NCBI RefSeq assembly: GCF_015712165.1
Contig: NZ_JADPZX010000003.1
Coordinates: 124,001-188,000, forward strand
Length of the DNA: 64,000 bases
Source: Streptomyces spinoverrucosus
GTDB lineage: Bacteria > Actinomycetota > Actinomycetes > Streptomycetales > Streptomycetaceae
Reading direction: 5' to 3'
The notes under the pieces were generated by a model. That model searched no databases. It saw only the letters and a program-made list of their open reading frames with translations, and was not told where the DNA came from. Both the position numbers and the translations under genes were made by a program. Shown piece after piece: positions 51,724 through 60,362 of this stretch (position 1 is the first letter of the stretch; every line of letters begins with the position of its first letter).

Positions 51724-52610
51724 GCCCGCGCGGCCGCCGTCGTCACTGCCTGCGCCACCGCCGCCAGCGCGGGCGAGTCCAGCTTCCACTGCTGCCAATA
51801 CAGCGGCACGTCCACCGCGCGGTCGGGCGCCAGGTGCACCAGGCGGCCCGAGGCCAGCAGCGGCTCGGCCTGGACCTCCGGGACCACGCCCCAGCCGAGG
51901 CCTGCCGCGACGGCCTCGACGAAGCCGTCCGAGGTGGGCACGAAGTGCCGTACGGTGCTCGCACCGCCACTGCCGCGCCGCAGCCGGCGTACGAACGCGT
52001 CCTGGAGGTCGTCGCGGCGGTCGAAGACCACGACCGGCGCGTCCGGGAGCCTCTCGCGCAGCGGTCCGTCCAGATGCCGCTCGGCGAAGTCGGGGCGGGC
52101 CGCGGCAAGGTACCGCATGACGCCGAGCGAACGCACCGAGCAGCCCGGCACGGGCATCGACGACGACGTCACCGCGGCCATCACCCGGCCCTCGCGCAAC
52201 AGCGCAGCCGTGTGGTCCTGGTCCTCGCGGCGCAGTTCGAAGCAGAGCCGCAGCTCCTCGGGGACCCGGGTGAGCGCCGGAAGGAACCAGGTCGCCAGCG
52301 AGTCGGAGTTCACCGCGACGGACACCCGGGTCGCCTCCCCGGCACCACTCATGCCGAGGTCGGCGCGCGCGTCCAGCTCCAGCCGGGCCAGCTGACGCGC
52401 CAGCCGCACCACGACCTCGCCCGACTCCGTCGGCCGCACCGGCTTCGTCCGCATCAGCAGAATCCGCCCGGTGCGCTGCTCCAGGGCCTTGACCCGCTGA
52501 CTGACCGCCGAGGGCGTCACGTGCAGCGCCACGGCGGCCGCCTCGAAGGTGCCCTCGTCGACGACCGCCAGCAGGGTACGCACCTGGTCGAGAGGAAGCT
52601 CCGTCACCAC
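51708..52610 (-). CDS. lysG: LysR-family regulator of lysine/arginine export (LysG/ArgP)
   Basis: A 300-residue LysR-type regulator of the ArgP/LysG branch. The N-terminal helix-turn-helix is DQVRTLLAVVDEGTFEAAAVALHVTPSAVSQRVKALEQRTG. The effector domain has VAVNSDSLATWFLPAL, typical of this group. GTG 52610. It is divergent from lysE with 91 bases between, the standard layout in which LysG with bound lysine or arginine activates lysE. The 3' end of the gene merges with the minisatellite. Confidence 0.92.
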   Translation of the reverse strand: MVTELPLDQVRTLLAVVDEGTFEAAAVALHVTPSAVSQRVKALEQRTGRILLMRTKPVRPTESGEVVVRLARQLARLELDARADLGMSGAGEATRVSVAVNSDSLATWFLPALTRVPEELRLCFELRREDQDHTAALLREGRVMAAVTSSSMPVPGCSVRSLGVMRYLAAARPDFAERHLDGPLRERLPDAPVVVFDRRDDLQDAFVRRLRRGSGGASTVRHFVPTSDGFVEAVAAGLGWGVVPEVQAEPLLASGRLVHLAPDRAVDVPLYWQQWKLDSPALAAVAQAVTTAAARALRPG

Positions 52611-52701
52611 TGCACCCCGTTCCGCGCCGCATTAGTTGTGCTAAGGGTACGTAAGAATCTTTAGCTGTACGCCCACTGATCGTTTCCGTAGCGTCAATGG
52701 C
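52611..52701. promoter_or_regulatory. lysG-lysE divergent promoter/operator region
   Basis: The AT-rich stretch TTAGTTGTGCTAAGG (52633-52647) is a partial inverted repeat of T-N11-A form and is followed by CTTTAGCTGTACG. Both suit LysR-type binding between the two divergent starts. Confidence 0.5.
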
Positions 52702-53316
52702 ATGTCCCACGCTCTCTCCGCCGCGGCCGCAGGATTCGGCACCGGCCTCTCCCTCATCGTCGCCATCGGCGCCCAGAACGCCTTCGTCCTGCGTCAGGGC
52801 ATCCGCCGCGAGGCCGTCCTCGCCGTGGTCGGCATCTGCGCGCTCTCCGACGCCGCCCTGATCGCCCTCGGTGTCGGCGGGGTCGGCGCGGTGGTGGTGG
52901 CCTGGCCGGGCGCGCTGACCGTGGTGGGCTGGATCGGCGGCGCCTTCCTGCTCTGCTACGGCGCCCTGGCCGCCCGGCGGGTCGTGAAACCCCAGGGGGC
53001 GCTGCGCGCCGAGGGGGAGACCGCCGGGTCGCGCCGGCGGGCGGTGCTCACCTGTCTGGCGATGACCTGGCTCAACCCGCACGTCTACCTCGACACCGTC
53101 TTCCTGCTGGGCTCGCTCGCCGCCGACCAGGGCGCGCTGCGCTGGACGTTCGGGATCGGTGCCGTGACGGCCAGCCTGTGCTGGTTCGCAGCGCTCGGCT
53201 TCGGCGCCCGGCTGCTCAGCCGCTGGCTGGCCAAACCGGCCGCCTGGCGGGTGCTGGACGGACTGGTCGCGGCAACCATGATCGTCCTCGGTGTCACGCT
53301 CATCGCCGGGAGCTGA
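52702..53316 (+). CDS. lysE: LysE-type amino acid exporter
   Basis: A 204-residue inner-membrane exporter with six helices, ejecting L-lysine and L-arginine. Motifs: AAAAGFGTGLSLIVAIGAQNAFVLRQGI, ICALSDAALIALGVGGVGA and LTCLAMTWLNPHVYLDTVFLLGS. It pairs with the divergent lysG. Confidence 0.93.
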   Translation: MSHALSAAAAGFGTGLSLIVAIGAQNAFVLRQGIRREAVLAVVGICALSDAALIALGVGGVGAVVVAWPGALTVVGWIGGAFLLCYGALAARRVVKPQGALRAEGETAGSRRRAVLTCLAMTWLNPHVYLDTVFLLGSLAADQGALRWTFGIGAVTASLCWFAALGFGARLLSRWLAKPAAWRVLDGLVAATMIVLGVTLIAGS

Positions 53317-53389
53317 GCGGAGGCACTCGAACGGAGCTGCGATAGTGATCCACGGTTCCGAAAAGATGTAACGAGCAACCGGGAAGCGC

Positions 53390-54688
53390 GTGGACACCAG
53401 CGAGAGCAGCACCGAGCACCCCACGGACGATCCCGCCCCCGCCGAGCCGCCCCGGCGCGGCTGGCGGCGCTGGGCGATGGACACCCGCCCCCTGCGCCGC
53501 CCGGCCTACCGTCGGCTGTGGGCCTCGACCGTCGTCACCGCCGTCGGCAGCCAGCTGACCGCCGTCGCGGTGCCCAAGCAGATCTACGACATCACGGGCT
53601 CCTCGGCCTGGGTCGGCTACGCGAGCCTCGCCGGTCTGCTGCCGCTGGTCGTGTTCGCGCTGTGGGGCGGCGCGGTCGCCGACAGCATGGACCGGCGCAA
53701 GCTGCTGCTGATCACCAACAGCGGCATCGCCGTCACCTCGGTGCTGTTCTGGCTCCAGGCCGCCACCGGCCTCGACTCGGTCGTCGTCCTGATGGTCCTG
53801 CTCGCCGCCCAGCAGGCCTTCTTCGGCCTGAACGCCCCGGCCCGCAGCGCCTCCATCGCCCGGCTGGTCCCTGCCCACGAACTGTCCGCCGCGAGCGCCC
53901 TCGGCTCGACGGTGATGCAGACCGGCCTGGTCGCGGGTCCGCTGCTCGCCGGTGCCCTCATCCCGGTCATCGGCCTGCCCGAGCTGTATCTCATCGACGC
54001 CCTGGCCCTGTGCGTCGCCGTCTGGGCGGTGCTGCGGCTGCCCGCGCTGCCGCCGAGCGCGGCTACGGTGGCGCGGCGCGCCGGGGTGCGGGAGATCGTG
54101 GCGGGCTTCCGCTACATCGCGCTGCACAAGGTGCTGCTGCTGTCCTTCCTCGCCGACATCGTGGCGATGGTCCTCGGCATGCCCCGGGCCCTGTTCCCGC
54201 AGCTTGCGGCCGAGACATACGCCCCGTACGGCGAGGGTCTCGCGCTCGGTCTGCTGTTCGCGGCGATCCCGATCGGCGCGGTGGCGGGCGGGCTGTTCTC
54301 CGGCACCTTCTCCAGGGCCCGGCGGCACGGCTGGATGGTGATCGGCGCGGTCGCCGCCTGGGGCGTCGCGATCACCGGCTTCGGGCTGAGCACCAGCCTC
54401 TGGGTCGCGGTGGCGTTCCTGGCCGCCGCCGGTGTCGCCGACATGGTCTCGATGGTGTTCCGGGGCGCGATCCTGCTGTCCGCCGCGACCGACGAGATGC
54501 GCGGCCGGATGCAGGGCGTCTTCACGGTCGTCGTCGCGGGCGGCCCCCGGCTCGCCGACGTCCTGCACGGCACGGCCGGCTCGGCCTTCGGCCCGCGCAC
54601 GGCGGTCGTGGGCGGCGGCGTACTGGTCATCGCCACGATGCTGACCCTGGCAGCGGCGGTACCGGACCTGCGGCGCTATCGCGTGTGA
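53390..54688 (+). CDS. MFS exporter (EntS-like, MFS_3)
   Basis: A 432-residue major-facilitator protein with 12 predicted helices. GTG 53390 has GGGAAG upstream. The A-motif reads GGAVADSMDRRKLLLITNSG and another conserved loop is LNAPARSASIARLVP, as in the enterobactin exporter EntS group. Substrate unknown; no siderophore genes are next to it. Its last 36 bases start a tandem repeat of 41 bp, so the C-terminus AAVPDLRRYRV is copied in the DNA after the stop codon. Confidence 0.9.
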   Translation: MDTSESSTEHPTDDPAPAEPPRRGWRRWAMDTRPLRRPAYRRLWASTVVTAVGSQLTAVAVPKQIYDITGSSAWVGYASLAGLLPLVVFALWGGAVADSMDRRKLLLITNSGIAVTSVLFWLQAATGLDSVVVLMVLLAAQQAFFGLNAPARSASIARLVPAHELSAASALGSTVMQTGLVAGPLLAGALIPVIGLPELYLIDALALCVAVWAVLRLPALPPSAATVARRAGVREIVAGFRYIALHKVLLLSFLADIVAMVLGMPRALFPQLAAETYAPYGEGLALGLLFAAIPIGAVAGGLFSGTFSRARRHGWMVIGAVAAWGVAITGFGLSTSLWVAVAFLAAAGVADMVSMVFRGAILLSAATDEMRGRMQGVFTVVVAGGPRLADVLHGTAGSAFGPRTAVVGGGVLVIATMLTLAAAVPDLRRYRV

Positions 54689-54776
54689 CGGCCGCGGCGG
54701 TACCGGACCTGCGGCGCTATCGCGTGTGACGGCCGCGGCGGTACCGGACCCCGCGCCGCTATCGCGTCCGACGGCC
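54653..54776. repeat. Tandem triplication (41 bp) of the MFS gene 3' end
   Basis: Three units starting GCGGCGGTACCGGACC at 54653, 54694 and 54735 follow at a 41-bp period. The first two are identical; the third has several changes. The first unit encodes the last residues and stop of the MFS protein. As 41 is not a multiple of three, extra copies fall in other frames and are not translated. Confidence 0.9.
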
Positions 54777-54899
54777 GATCCGGCCTGGAATGTGCGGCTC
54801 CGCGGCAATGGGGGTCCTCCGCCCGAGCGGATTCGAGAGCCGGGGGAGGGACCAGCCACGACGCGCCCGAGTTGGTGTACCGGACTGCCGGCGGAGCGC

Positions 54900-55358
54900 T
54901 CAGCGGGTGCCGCCGCGCCGGTGCATCGTGTACTGCTCCATCAGCTGGCCGCGGGTCATCTCGAGCCGGTACGCGAGGATCTCCGCGACGATCCGGACCA
55001 GCGACATGCCGAGCTGCGGATCCTGCTCGCACAGCGCGAGCACCGGCTCGGCCTCGAACTCGTAGGCGCGCACGGGGCTGAACGCCTCCGCGCCGAAGTC
55101 CCACTGGTGCGGCGGGAACAGCCACGACCAGCCCAGCAGATCGCCCGCGCCGAGGCTGGCCACGGTCACCCGCTGGACGGACGTCACCTGCTGGTCGAGG
55201 GAGACCGCACCCGAGCGGATCACCCAGAAGCGGTCGGCAGCGCCGCCCGCCTCGAAGATCCGGCTGTCCTCGGGGAACGACACCTCCCGCGCCAGCGTCA
55301 TCAGGCGCTCTCGCTGCGGCGGGGGCAGGGCGGTCAGCAGTTTCGTCGCTTTGGTCAT
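54900..55358 (-). CDS. Cyclic-nucleotide-binding-domain protein
   Basis: A 152-residue protein consisting of one Crp-type nucleotide-binding domain, without a DNA-binding helix-turn-helix: PEDSRIFEAGGAADRFWVIRSGAVSLDQQV, VASLGAGDLLGWSWLFPPHQW. The C-terminal helix (LEMTRGQLMEQYTMH) could mediate dimers. ATG 55358 has GAGGAG at nine bases. It may bind cAMP or c-di-GMP and act on a partner; the only other cNMP domain here is that of the histidine kinase at 38420-39880. Confidence 0.85.
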   Translation of the reverse strand: MTKATKLLTALPPPQRERLMTLAREVSFPEDSRIFEAGGAADRFWVIRSGAVSLDQQVTSVQRVTVASLGAGDLLGWSWLFPPHQWDFGAEAFSPVRAYEFEAEPVLALCEQDPQLGMSLVRIVAEILAYRLEMTRGQLMEQYTMHRRGGTR

Positions 55359-55452
55359 GGCGCAAAGCTCCTCGCCGGCGGTCGGACCCGGTCCTGTTCC
55401 TATGCCCATTTCAGCGGCTGGGGCCGCACGGAGCACCTCGGCGCATGGAAAA

Positions 55453-55484
55453 GCCCTGGCTGGACGGGGGAAGCCAGCCAGGGC
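55453..55484 (-). terminator. Intrinsic terminator with U-tract in the leader of the cNMP gene
   Basis: On the minus strand GCCCTGGCTGG and CCAGCCAGGGC form a perfect 11-bp stem, followed by TTTTCC. It is 95 bases upstream of the cNMP gene start. It may end the transcript of the small gene at 55770-55991, or act as an attenuator for the cNMP gene. Between 55485 and 55769 I see no other gene. Confidence 0.7.
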
Positions 55485-55769
55485 CGTTGGGGGTGGTGTA
55501 CGGAGGAGGAGGCCATCGACCCCGTCACCACGTATGCATGAACGATAAACCATCTCGGCGTGTGTTACCCACCCGTAAGCCGGTCACGTGACCGGTTTCA
55601 CTTCGCCGTCCGCACCACTGTGAGGTCATCGCCGCACCGCCACCCGGACGGTGTCCAGCCGGGAGTTGCTGGGGAGGGCTTCCAGCACGGGTGCTCCGGT
55701 GTGATCGACGACCATGGGCGCCGGGTTCCCGGCACCCCGGCCGCCAGTCCGGCCGCCCGGGGGAGCCGG

Positions 55770-55991
55770 TCAGCCCACCTCGGCGTGCCGGCCGGGCGTC
55801 AGGATCTCGTCCAGCACCCTGAGCACCGCCTCGTAGGCCAGCCGCCGTACCGCGGCCTCGCGGGCCCCGGCCGGGTCGGTCGGCTCCAGGGCCTCACTGC
55901 GGGCCCGCCACGCGCGTTCCTCCTGTTCCGCGCACGCCCGGCCGCGCTGGATGCGCCGCAACAGCTCGTCTGAGTCCACGACATCGGTCAT
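55770..55991 (-). CDS. Small hypothetical helical protein
   Basis: A 73-residue open frame from ATG 55991 with GGTGGAG close upstream; a GTG at 56000 would add three residues. The sequence (DSDELLRRIQRGRACAEQEERAWRARSEALEPTD, then AAVRRLAYEAVLRVLDEIL) reads as two amphipathic helices and is rich in charged residues with a GC3 pattern like true genes. I do not recognise a family. It is divergent from the ATPase gene at 56147. Confidence 0.5.
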   Translation of the reverse strand: MTDVVDSDELLRRIQRGRACAEQEERAWRARSEALEPTDPAGAREAAVRRLAYEAVLRVLDEILTPGRHAEVG

Positions 55992-56146
55992 GTTCTCCAC
56001 CTACCCCCGTGTTCGGCATCGATGGCCGGGCGCGGGTTTGGTGTGCCCCAAGGGGGTGAGCCGACTAATACGGGCAGCGCCGGACAGACCCGTTTCTTTC
56101 CACTCCGTGGTTGCTCTGCCAGTCGATACGGACAGGGAGCTGAGAA

Positions 56147-56590
56147 GTGAGCGCGCAACAGTGGACCGAGCCCGGAGGCGAACCGGCCGACCAGGTCCGC
56201 CCCGGCCGAAGTGGAGTGTGCCGTCCGGCCGATGTCCGCCGGGCGGTGCGGCACGCGGTGGCGTGCCGGTGCCGGGCCACCGGCACCCCGTGCGACGAGG
56301 AGGGACTCTCGGACGCGCTCCTCGTCGCCTCGGAACTGACCACCAACGCCATCCTGCACGGCGGCGGAGTCACCGGCGTCGACGTCGACGTCGTCGGGCA
56401 CGAGGTGCGGGTCTCCGTGAGCGACCGAAGCGACCGGCTGCCCGTGGTCATGTCGCCGGTCGACGAGCAGGGGCGACGGCGGACCGGGGGACGCGGCTGG
56501 CCGATCGTCTGCCGGCTGGCGTGTGACGTCCGGGTGGCCGATCTGCCCACGGGCGGCAAGCGCATCACCGCGGCCGTGCCCGTTTTCTGA
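56147..56590 (+). CDS. RsbW-like ATP-binding protein (anti-sigma type)
   Basis: A 147-residue GHKL protein. GTG 56147 has AGGGAG at 7 bases. The N box is LLVASELTTNAILHGGG, and the late G box GRGWPIVCRLACDVRV is short of the usual GxGL. It precedes a SigF-type sigma gene by 184 bases on the same strand, a typical anti-sigma/sigma arrangement. It probably holds the sigma factor inactive until a dephosphorylated STAS antagonist takes over; the STAS protein at 59332 is a candidate. Confidence 0.82.
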   Translation: MSAQQWTEPGGEPADQVRPGRSGVCRPADVRRAVRHAVACRCRATGTPCDEEGLSDALLVASELTTNAILHGGGVTGVDVDVVGHEVRVSVSDRSDRLPVVMSPVDEQGRRRTGGRGWPIVCRLACDVRVADLPTGGKRITAAVPVF

Positions 56591-56774
56591 GTGACTTTCG
56601 GATGCCCGGAGTTTGTACCTCCGGGGCCAGGGCAGACGCAGTTCCGTGCTTCGGACCGGAGGCGCGCCAGCGGGGAGCGGTATGCGCTCCGGGGCCTCCG
56701 GGTGATCGGGGCGGGCACCCTTCCCGCGGACAGTCCCTGAAGTCCCTGAAAAGACAGTTCAGGAGCGATTCCGC

Positions 56775-57641
56775 ATGCTCATCGACATGTCGACAAGCCG
56801 TTCCGGCACGCCCGACACCTCCGCCGCGCCCGCGCACGCCCGACGGCGCCACGACGACGCTCCCGAGACCGCCGACCTCTTCGCCCGTCTGCACACCCTT
56901 CCGGACGGGGCCGAGCGCGACGCCGTGCGGGACGAACTCGTCACCGCCTGGCTGCCCATGGCCCACCGCATCGCCGGTCGGTTCCGCGACCGGGGCGAGT
57001 CCCTGGAGGACCTCAAGCAGGTGGCGGCACTCGGGCTGGTGAAGGCGATCGACCGGTACGACCCCTCCCGTGGCGCCTTCGAGAGCTACGCGGTGCCCAC
57101 CATCACCGGGGAGGTCAAGCGGCACTTCCGGGACCGGATGTGGGCGTTGCGCGTGCCGCGGCGGGTCCAGGAACTGCGCAACAAGGTGCGGCTGGCCCGC
57201 CGGGAACTGACCCAGAACCCGGGCGCGCCGGAGCCCACCGTCACCGAGCTCGCCGCGCACACGGGGCTGACCGAGGACGAGGTGAGCACGGGCGTGGAGG
57301 CCCTGGAGAGCTTCAGCACGCTGTCCCTGGACGCCGAGCTCTCCGGCGGCGACGACGGATACAGCCTCGCGGACACCCTCGGCGCGCCGGACGGCTCGTA
57401 CGACGTCGTGGTCGACCGCGAGTCCGCCAAGCAGAGCCTGCGCAACCTGCCGGAACGTGAGCGGGCCATCCTCTACATGCGTTTCTTCGAGGACATGACG
57501 CAGAGCCGTATCGCCGACCGGCTCGGCATCTCCCAGATGCACGTCTCCCGCCTCATCAGCCGCAGCTGCGCCCGCGTCCGCGACGAGGCCCTCGGCCACC
57601 GCCCGGCCCGCCCCGGCACGCACGGCTCCACAGCGGCCTGA
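56775..57641 (+). CDS. RNA polymerase sigma factor, SigB/SigF/SigG type
   Basis: A 288-residue group 3 sigma factor. ATG 56775 has AGGAG at nine bases; ATG 56787 is also in frame. Region 2: LEDLKQVAALGLVKAIDRYDPSRGAFESYAVPTITGEVKRHFRDR; region 3: VPRRVQELRNKVRLARREL; region 4: MTQSRIADRLGISQMHVSRLISRSC. It is distinct from the sigma factor at 5878 (different region 3.1 and N-terminus). Expected to be released by partner switching in stress or development. Confidence 0.92.
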   Translation: MLIDMSTSRSGTPDTSAAPAHARRRHDDAPETADLFARLHTLPDGAERDAVRDELVTAWLPMAHRIAGRFRDRGESLEDLKQVAALGLVKAIDRYDPSRGAFESYAVPTITGEVKRHFRDRMWALRVPRRVQELRNKVRLARRELTQNPGAPEPTVTELAAHTGLTEDEVSTGVEALESFSTLSLDAELSGGDDGYSLADTLGAPDGSYDVVVDRESAKQSLRNLPERERAILYMRFFEDMTQSRIADRLGISQMHVSRLISRSCARVRDEALGHRPARPGTHGSTAA

Positions 57642-57654
57642 CGCCCCGACCACA

Positions 57655-57690
57655 CCGACCGGGCCTCGCACCGAAGCGAGGCCCGGTCGG
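57655..57690. terminator. Strong bidirectional hairpin terminator
   Basis: CCGACCGGGCCTCGC and GCGAGGCCCGGTCGG form a perfect 15-bp stem with a 6-base loop between the convergent sigma and NDH-2 genes. Confidence 0.85.
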
Positions 57691-57764
57691 ACACCCTCAC
57701 ACAGCGGGCATCACCGCTCGACCGGCGGACCCGCGCCACACGTCGGGCGGTAGGCCCGCCCCGG

Positions 57765-59141
57765 TCACCCCGTCGCCGGTCCCTTCCCCTCCACATGGGC
57801 TCGGACCTGCTCCGGCGTCAGGTAATGGTCGGTGTACTCGAAGTCCTTGAGCTTCGCCGGGCGGCGGGCCTGGAAGCCGGTGCGGACGAAATCGTCGCCG
57901 GCGGCCGCGTTGAGCAGCCAGTTGGTCATGACGCGGGTCTTGGCGACGTTGGTGCGCAGCGCCCCCCAGTGGTAGCCGCGGGCGACGACCTGGGCGGGCA
58001 GGCCGTGCAGTTCGATGCCGAGTGGCTTGGAGACCGCGTCCTTGCCACCGAGGTCGACGACCAGGCCGAGGTCCTTGTGGACGTACGGCTGCATCGGCTG
58101 GTTCCGCAGTGTCGCGATGACGTTGTCGGCGACCCTCTTGGCCTGCCGCATCGCATGCTGCGCCGTCGGCGGGCAGATCGCCCCCTCCTCGTCCTTGGCC
58201 TGGTCGGGCACCGCCGCGGCGTCACCCAGCGCGAACACCCCGTCGTAGCCCGGCAGGTTCATCTCGGCGTTGACCGCGAGCCGCCCCCGCACCGTCTCCG
58301 CGCCCAGCGTGGCGATGAGCGGGCTGGCGGCGACGCCGGCCGTCCAGATCAGGGTGCGCGTGGGCACCACCCGGCCGTCCGTGAAGGTCACCTCGTGCGG
58401 GCCCGCCTTCTCGATGGACACGCCGAGCGAGACCTCGATGCCGCGCCGGCGCAGCACCTCCTGGGCGCTGCGCCCCAGCTTCTCGCCCAGTTCGGGCATC
58501 AGCTTGGGCGCGATGTCGATCAGATGCCACCTGATGAGGCGCGGGTCCAGCCGGGGGTAGCGCTTGACCGCGTTGTGCGTCAGGCGCTGCAGACAGGCCG
58601 CCGTCTCGGTGCCCGCGTATCCCCCGCCCACCACCACGAACTGCAGCCGCGAGGCCCGCTCGGCCGGGTCCTGGCTGGCGTCGGCGAGGTCCAGCTGCGA
58701 GATGACGTGGTCGCGGATGTAGGCGGCCTCGGCCAGGGTCTTCAACCCGAAGGCGTTGTCGACCAGCCCAGGGATGTCGAAGGTCCGCGTGATGCTCCCC
58801 GGCGCCAGCACGATGTAGTCGTACCGCTCGTTGACGATCTCGTCGGTGATCGTGCGGATCACACAGACCTTGGCCTTGAGATCCACGCCGATCGCTCCGC
58901 CCGGGATGATCCGCGTGCGGTACCGGCGGCTGCGGCGCAGGGACAGCGCGATCGACTGGGGCGTGAGGACGCCGGAGGCGACCTGGGGGAGCAGCGGAAG
59001 GTAGAGCTGGTAGGAGTACGGCGTCACCAGAGTGACCGAGGCCTCGTCGGCGGAGAGACGGCGCTCCAGGCGCCGTACGCACCCCACTCCCGCGAAGCCC
59101 GCGCCCACCACCAGGATCCTGGGTCGTGTCACGATGTCCAT
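57765..59141 (-). CDS. Type II NADH dehydrogenase (NDH-2)-like flavoprotein
   Basis: A 458-residue NAD(P)/FAD oxidoreductase. The FAD-binding motif is RPRILVVGAGFAGVGCVRRLE; the NADH motif is QFVVVGGGYAGTETAACLQR; FALGDAAAVPDQ binds FAD, and AICPPTAQHAMRQAKRVADNV is the NDH-2 quinone-site signature. The enzyme oxidises NADH and passes electrons to quinone on the inner face of the membrane without pumping protons. ATG 59141; GTG 59132 is an alternative with better spacing. It lies within a stress-sigma cluster. Confidence 0.9.
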   Translation of the reverse strand: MDIVTRPRILVVGAGFAGVGCVRRLERRLSADEASVTLVTPYSYQLYLPLLPQVASGVLTPQSIALSLRRSRRYRTRIIPGGAIGVDLKAKVCVIRTITDEIVNERYDYIVLAPGSITRTFDIPGLVDNAFGLKTLAEAAYIRDHVISQLDLADASQDPAERASRLQFVVVGGGYAGTETAACLQRLTHNAVKRYPRLDPRLIRWHLIDIAPKLMPELGEKLGRSAQEVLRRRGIEVSLGVSIEKAGPHEVTFTDGRVVPTRTLIWTAGVAASPLIATLGAETVRGRLAVNAEMNLPGYDGVFALGDAAAVPDQAKDEEGAICPPTAQHAMRQAKRVADNVIATLRNQPMQPYVHKDLGLVVDLGGKDAVSKPLGIELHGLPAQVVARGYHWGALRTNVAKTRVMTNWLLNAAAGDDFVRTGFQARRPAKLKDFEYTDHYLTPEQVRAHVEGKGPATG

Positions 59142-59331
59142 CCCTTCCGCGGTTCCGGGCGGTCTGCCTCGACGCCTTGCGCGTGCCCCGGGATCGTGGC
59201 TTCGCACCTCATCGATCCCACCGTGCCCGGAGCCGCTGCGCCAGTCGGACGCGGCAGGCAGACGAAACGGGTGGACCACCAGCATGCACGCCCCGCCCGG
59301 GATCCGCGCCGGTCGGAAGGGAAGGCGGGCT

Positions 59332-59718
59332 TCAGGCCTCCGGGGCCGGCGTCGCCTGCTCGTCGATCAGGGCCAGCGCCTCGTCGAAGCTCCCCGACAC
59401 CGGAACCGTGATGCTGACCCCGGTGAGGTCCAGGACGCGCTGGACGGGAGGCGTGGGGGACAGGACGTGGACGCTGCCGCCGCTACGGCGGGTCTCCTGG
59501 TAGATGCGCAGGATGATGTTCATGCCGGACGAGTCCATGAACGGCACCTCGGAGACGTCGAGCACGAAATGACGCCGGCCGTGATGCAGCTGGTTGGCCA
59601 GGTGATGCTGGAACTCCGTAGCGGTGTCGACGTCCAGATACCCTTCGACCCGGACCAGGGCGACGTCCTCGCGCGGCAGGCTGACCTCGACGGACAGCGG
59701 GTTCTGGGCAAGAGTCAC
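59332..59718 (-). CDS. STAS-domain anti-sigma factor antagonist (RsbV-like)
   Basis: A 128-residue STAS protein. GTG 59718 has GGAGG at five bases. The phosphorylated serine lies in VSEVPFMDSSGMNIILRI. Dephosphorylated, it should bind RsbW-type ATPases and release a sigma factor. The frame extended to 59859 is not needed. It is divergent from the PRC-barrel gene; a GGGTAC motif (59836-59841, minus strand) lies 118 bases upstream. Confidence 0.9.
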   Translation of the reverse strand: MTLAQNPLSVEVSLPREDVALVRVEGYLDVDTATEFQHHLANQLHHGRRHFVLDVSEVPFMDSSGMNIILRIYQETRRSGGSVHVLSPTPPVQRVLDLTGVSITVPVSGSFDEALALIDEQATPAPEA

Positions 59719-59942
59719 GAGTACCTCCAACAAGGCTGACGGACCGGGCTGGTTACCCCGCTCGGCGCATTCGATGCACGCCCACCGAGCCGGCCGACGT
59801 CGTTGATCCGTTACGTCGATCAATCCGGGTCGCGTGTACCCCCGGCTCGGCCTTTCCATGCGGCCCGCGGCCCGCCGAATGCCACCGGGGGACGGGGGTA
59901 GTTGGTGCTGTGGAACACAGGCGCGAAGGAGGAGCCATCAGC

Positions 59943-60314
59943 GTGACCATCGACAGAATCTGGTCGTACGCATCGGGCACCGGCCATGTCGAGGGCCAGG
60001 ACCTCACGGGGTTCACCGTCGACGGCACGGACGGCACGCTCGGTCACGTGGACCGGCTGGCCGCCCCGCACGGCATGAGCCATCTGGTCGTGGACACGGG
60101 CGTCTGGGTGTTCGGCAGGAGTGTCCTGGTCCCCGTGGGCCTGGTCACCGGGATCGACACCGAGCAACGTACGGTCTCGCTCGCCTGCACCAAGTCGGAG
60201 GTCAAGGACGCCCCGCGCTTCCGCACCGACAGCGAGACCCTCGACCCGCACTACCTGACGACAGTCGGTGACTACTACACCAATCTGCCGCCCCGGGAGC
60301 CGACCACCACCTGA
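59943..60314 (+). CDS. PRC-barrel-domain protein
   Basis: A 123-residue protein. GTG 59943 follows GGAGGAG at about 8 bases; a GTG at 59910 is in frame. The PRC barrel is DLTGFTVDGTDGTLGHVDRLAA, SHLVVDTGVWVFGRSVLVPVGLVTGIDTEQRTVSLACTKSEVKDAP. Such proteins are stress-induced in Streptomyces and of unknown function. It is followed by the ATPase gene 48 bases on. Confidence 0.87.
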   Translation: MTIDRIWSYASGTGHVEGQDLTGFTVDGTDGTLGHVDRLAAPHGMSHLVVDTGVWVFGRSVLVPVGLVTGIDTEQRTVSLACTKSEVKDAPRFRTDSETLDPHYLTTVGDYYTNLPPREPTTT

Positions 60315-60362
60315 CCGACAGCCCCGAGCAGCGGGCGCGGAGCCGAGGAAAGACGACACCGT

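Noticed and set aside
50929..53484. 851-residue minus-strand open frame including the G-rich array
   Set aside because: The His/Pro/Thr-rich part is a translation of the minisatellite, and the rest is another frame of lysG and antisense to lysE. It has no start site or homologous domain.
55485..55545. Four-codon leader peptide (Met-His-Thr-Trp) before the hairpin at 55453-55484, as in amino acid attenuation
   Set aside because: There is no ribosome binding site, no run of regulatory codons and the downstream gene is not biosynthetic.
56030..56070. SigB-type promoter (GTTTGG...GGGTGA) before the ATPase at 56147
   Set aside because: Spacing is right, but GGGTGA departs from GGGTAY at an important base, so I did not list it as a feature.
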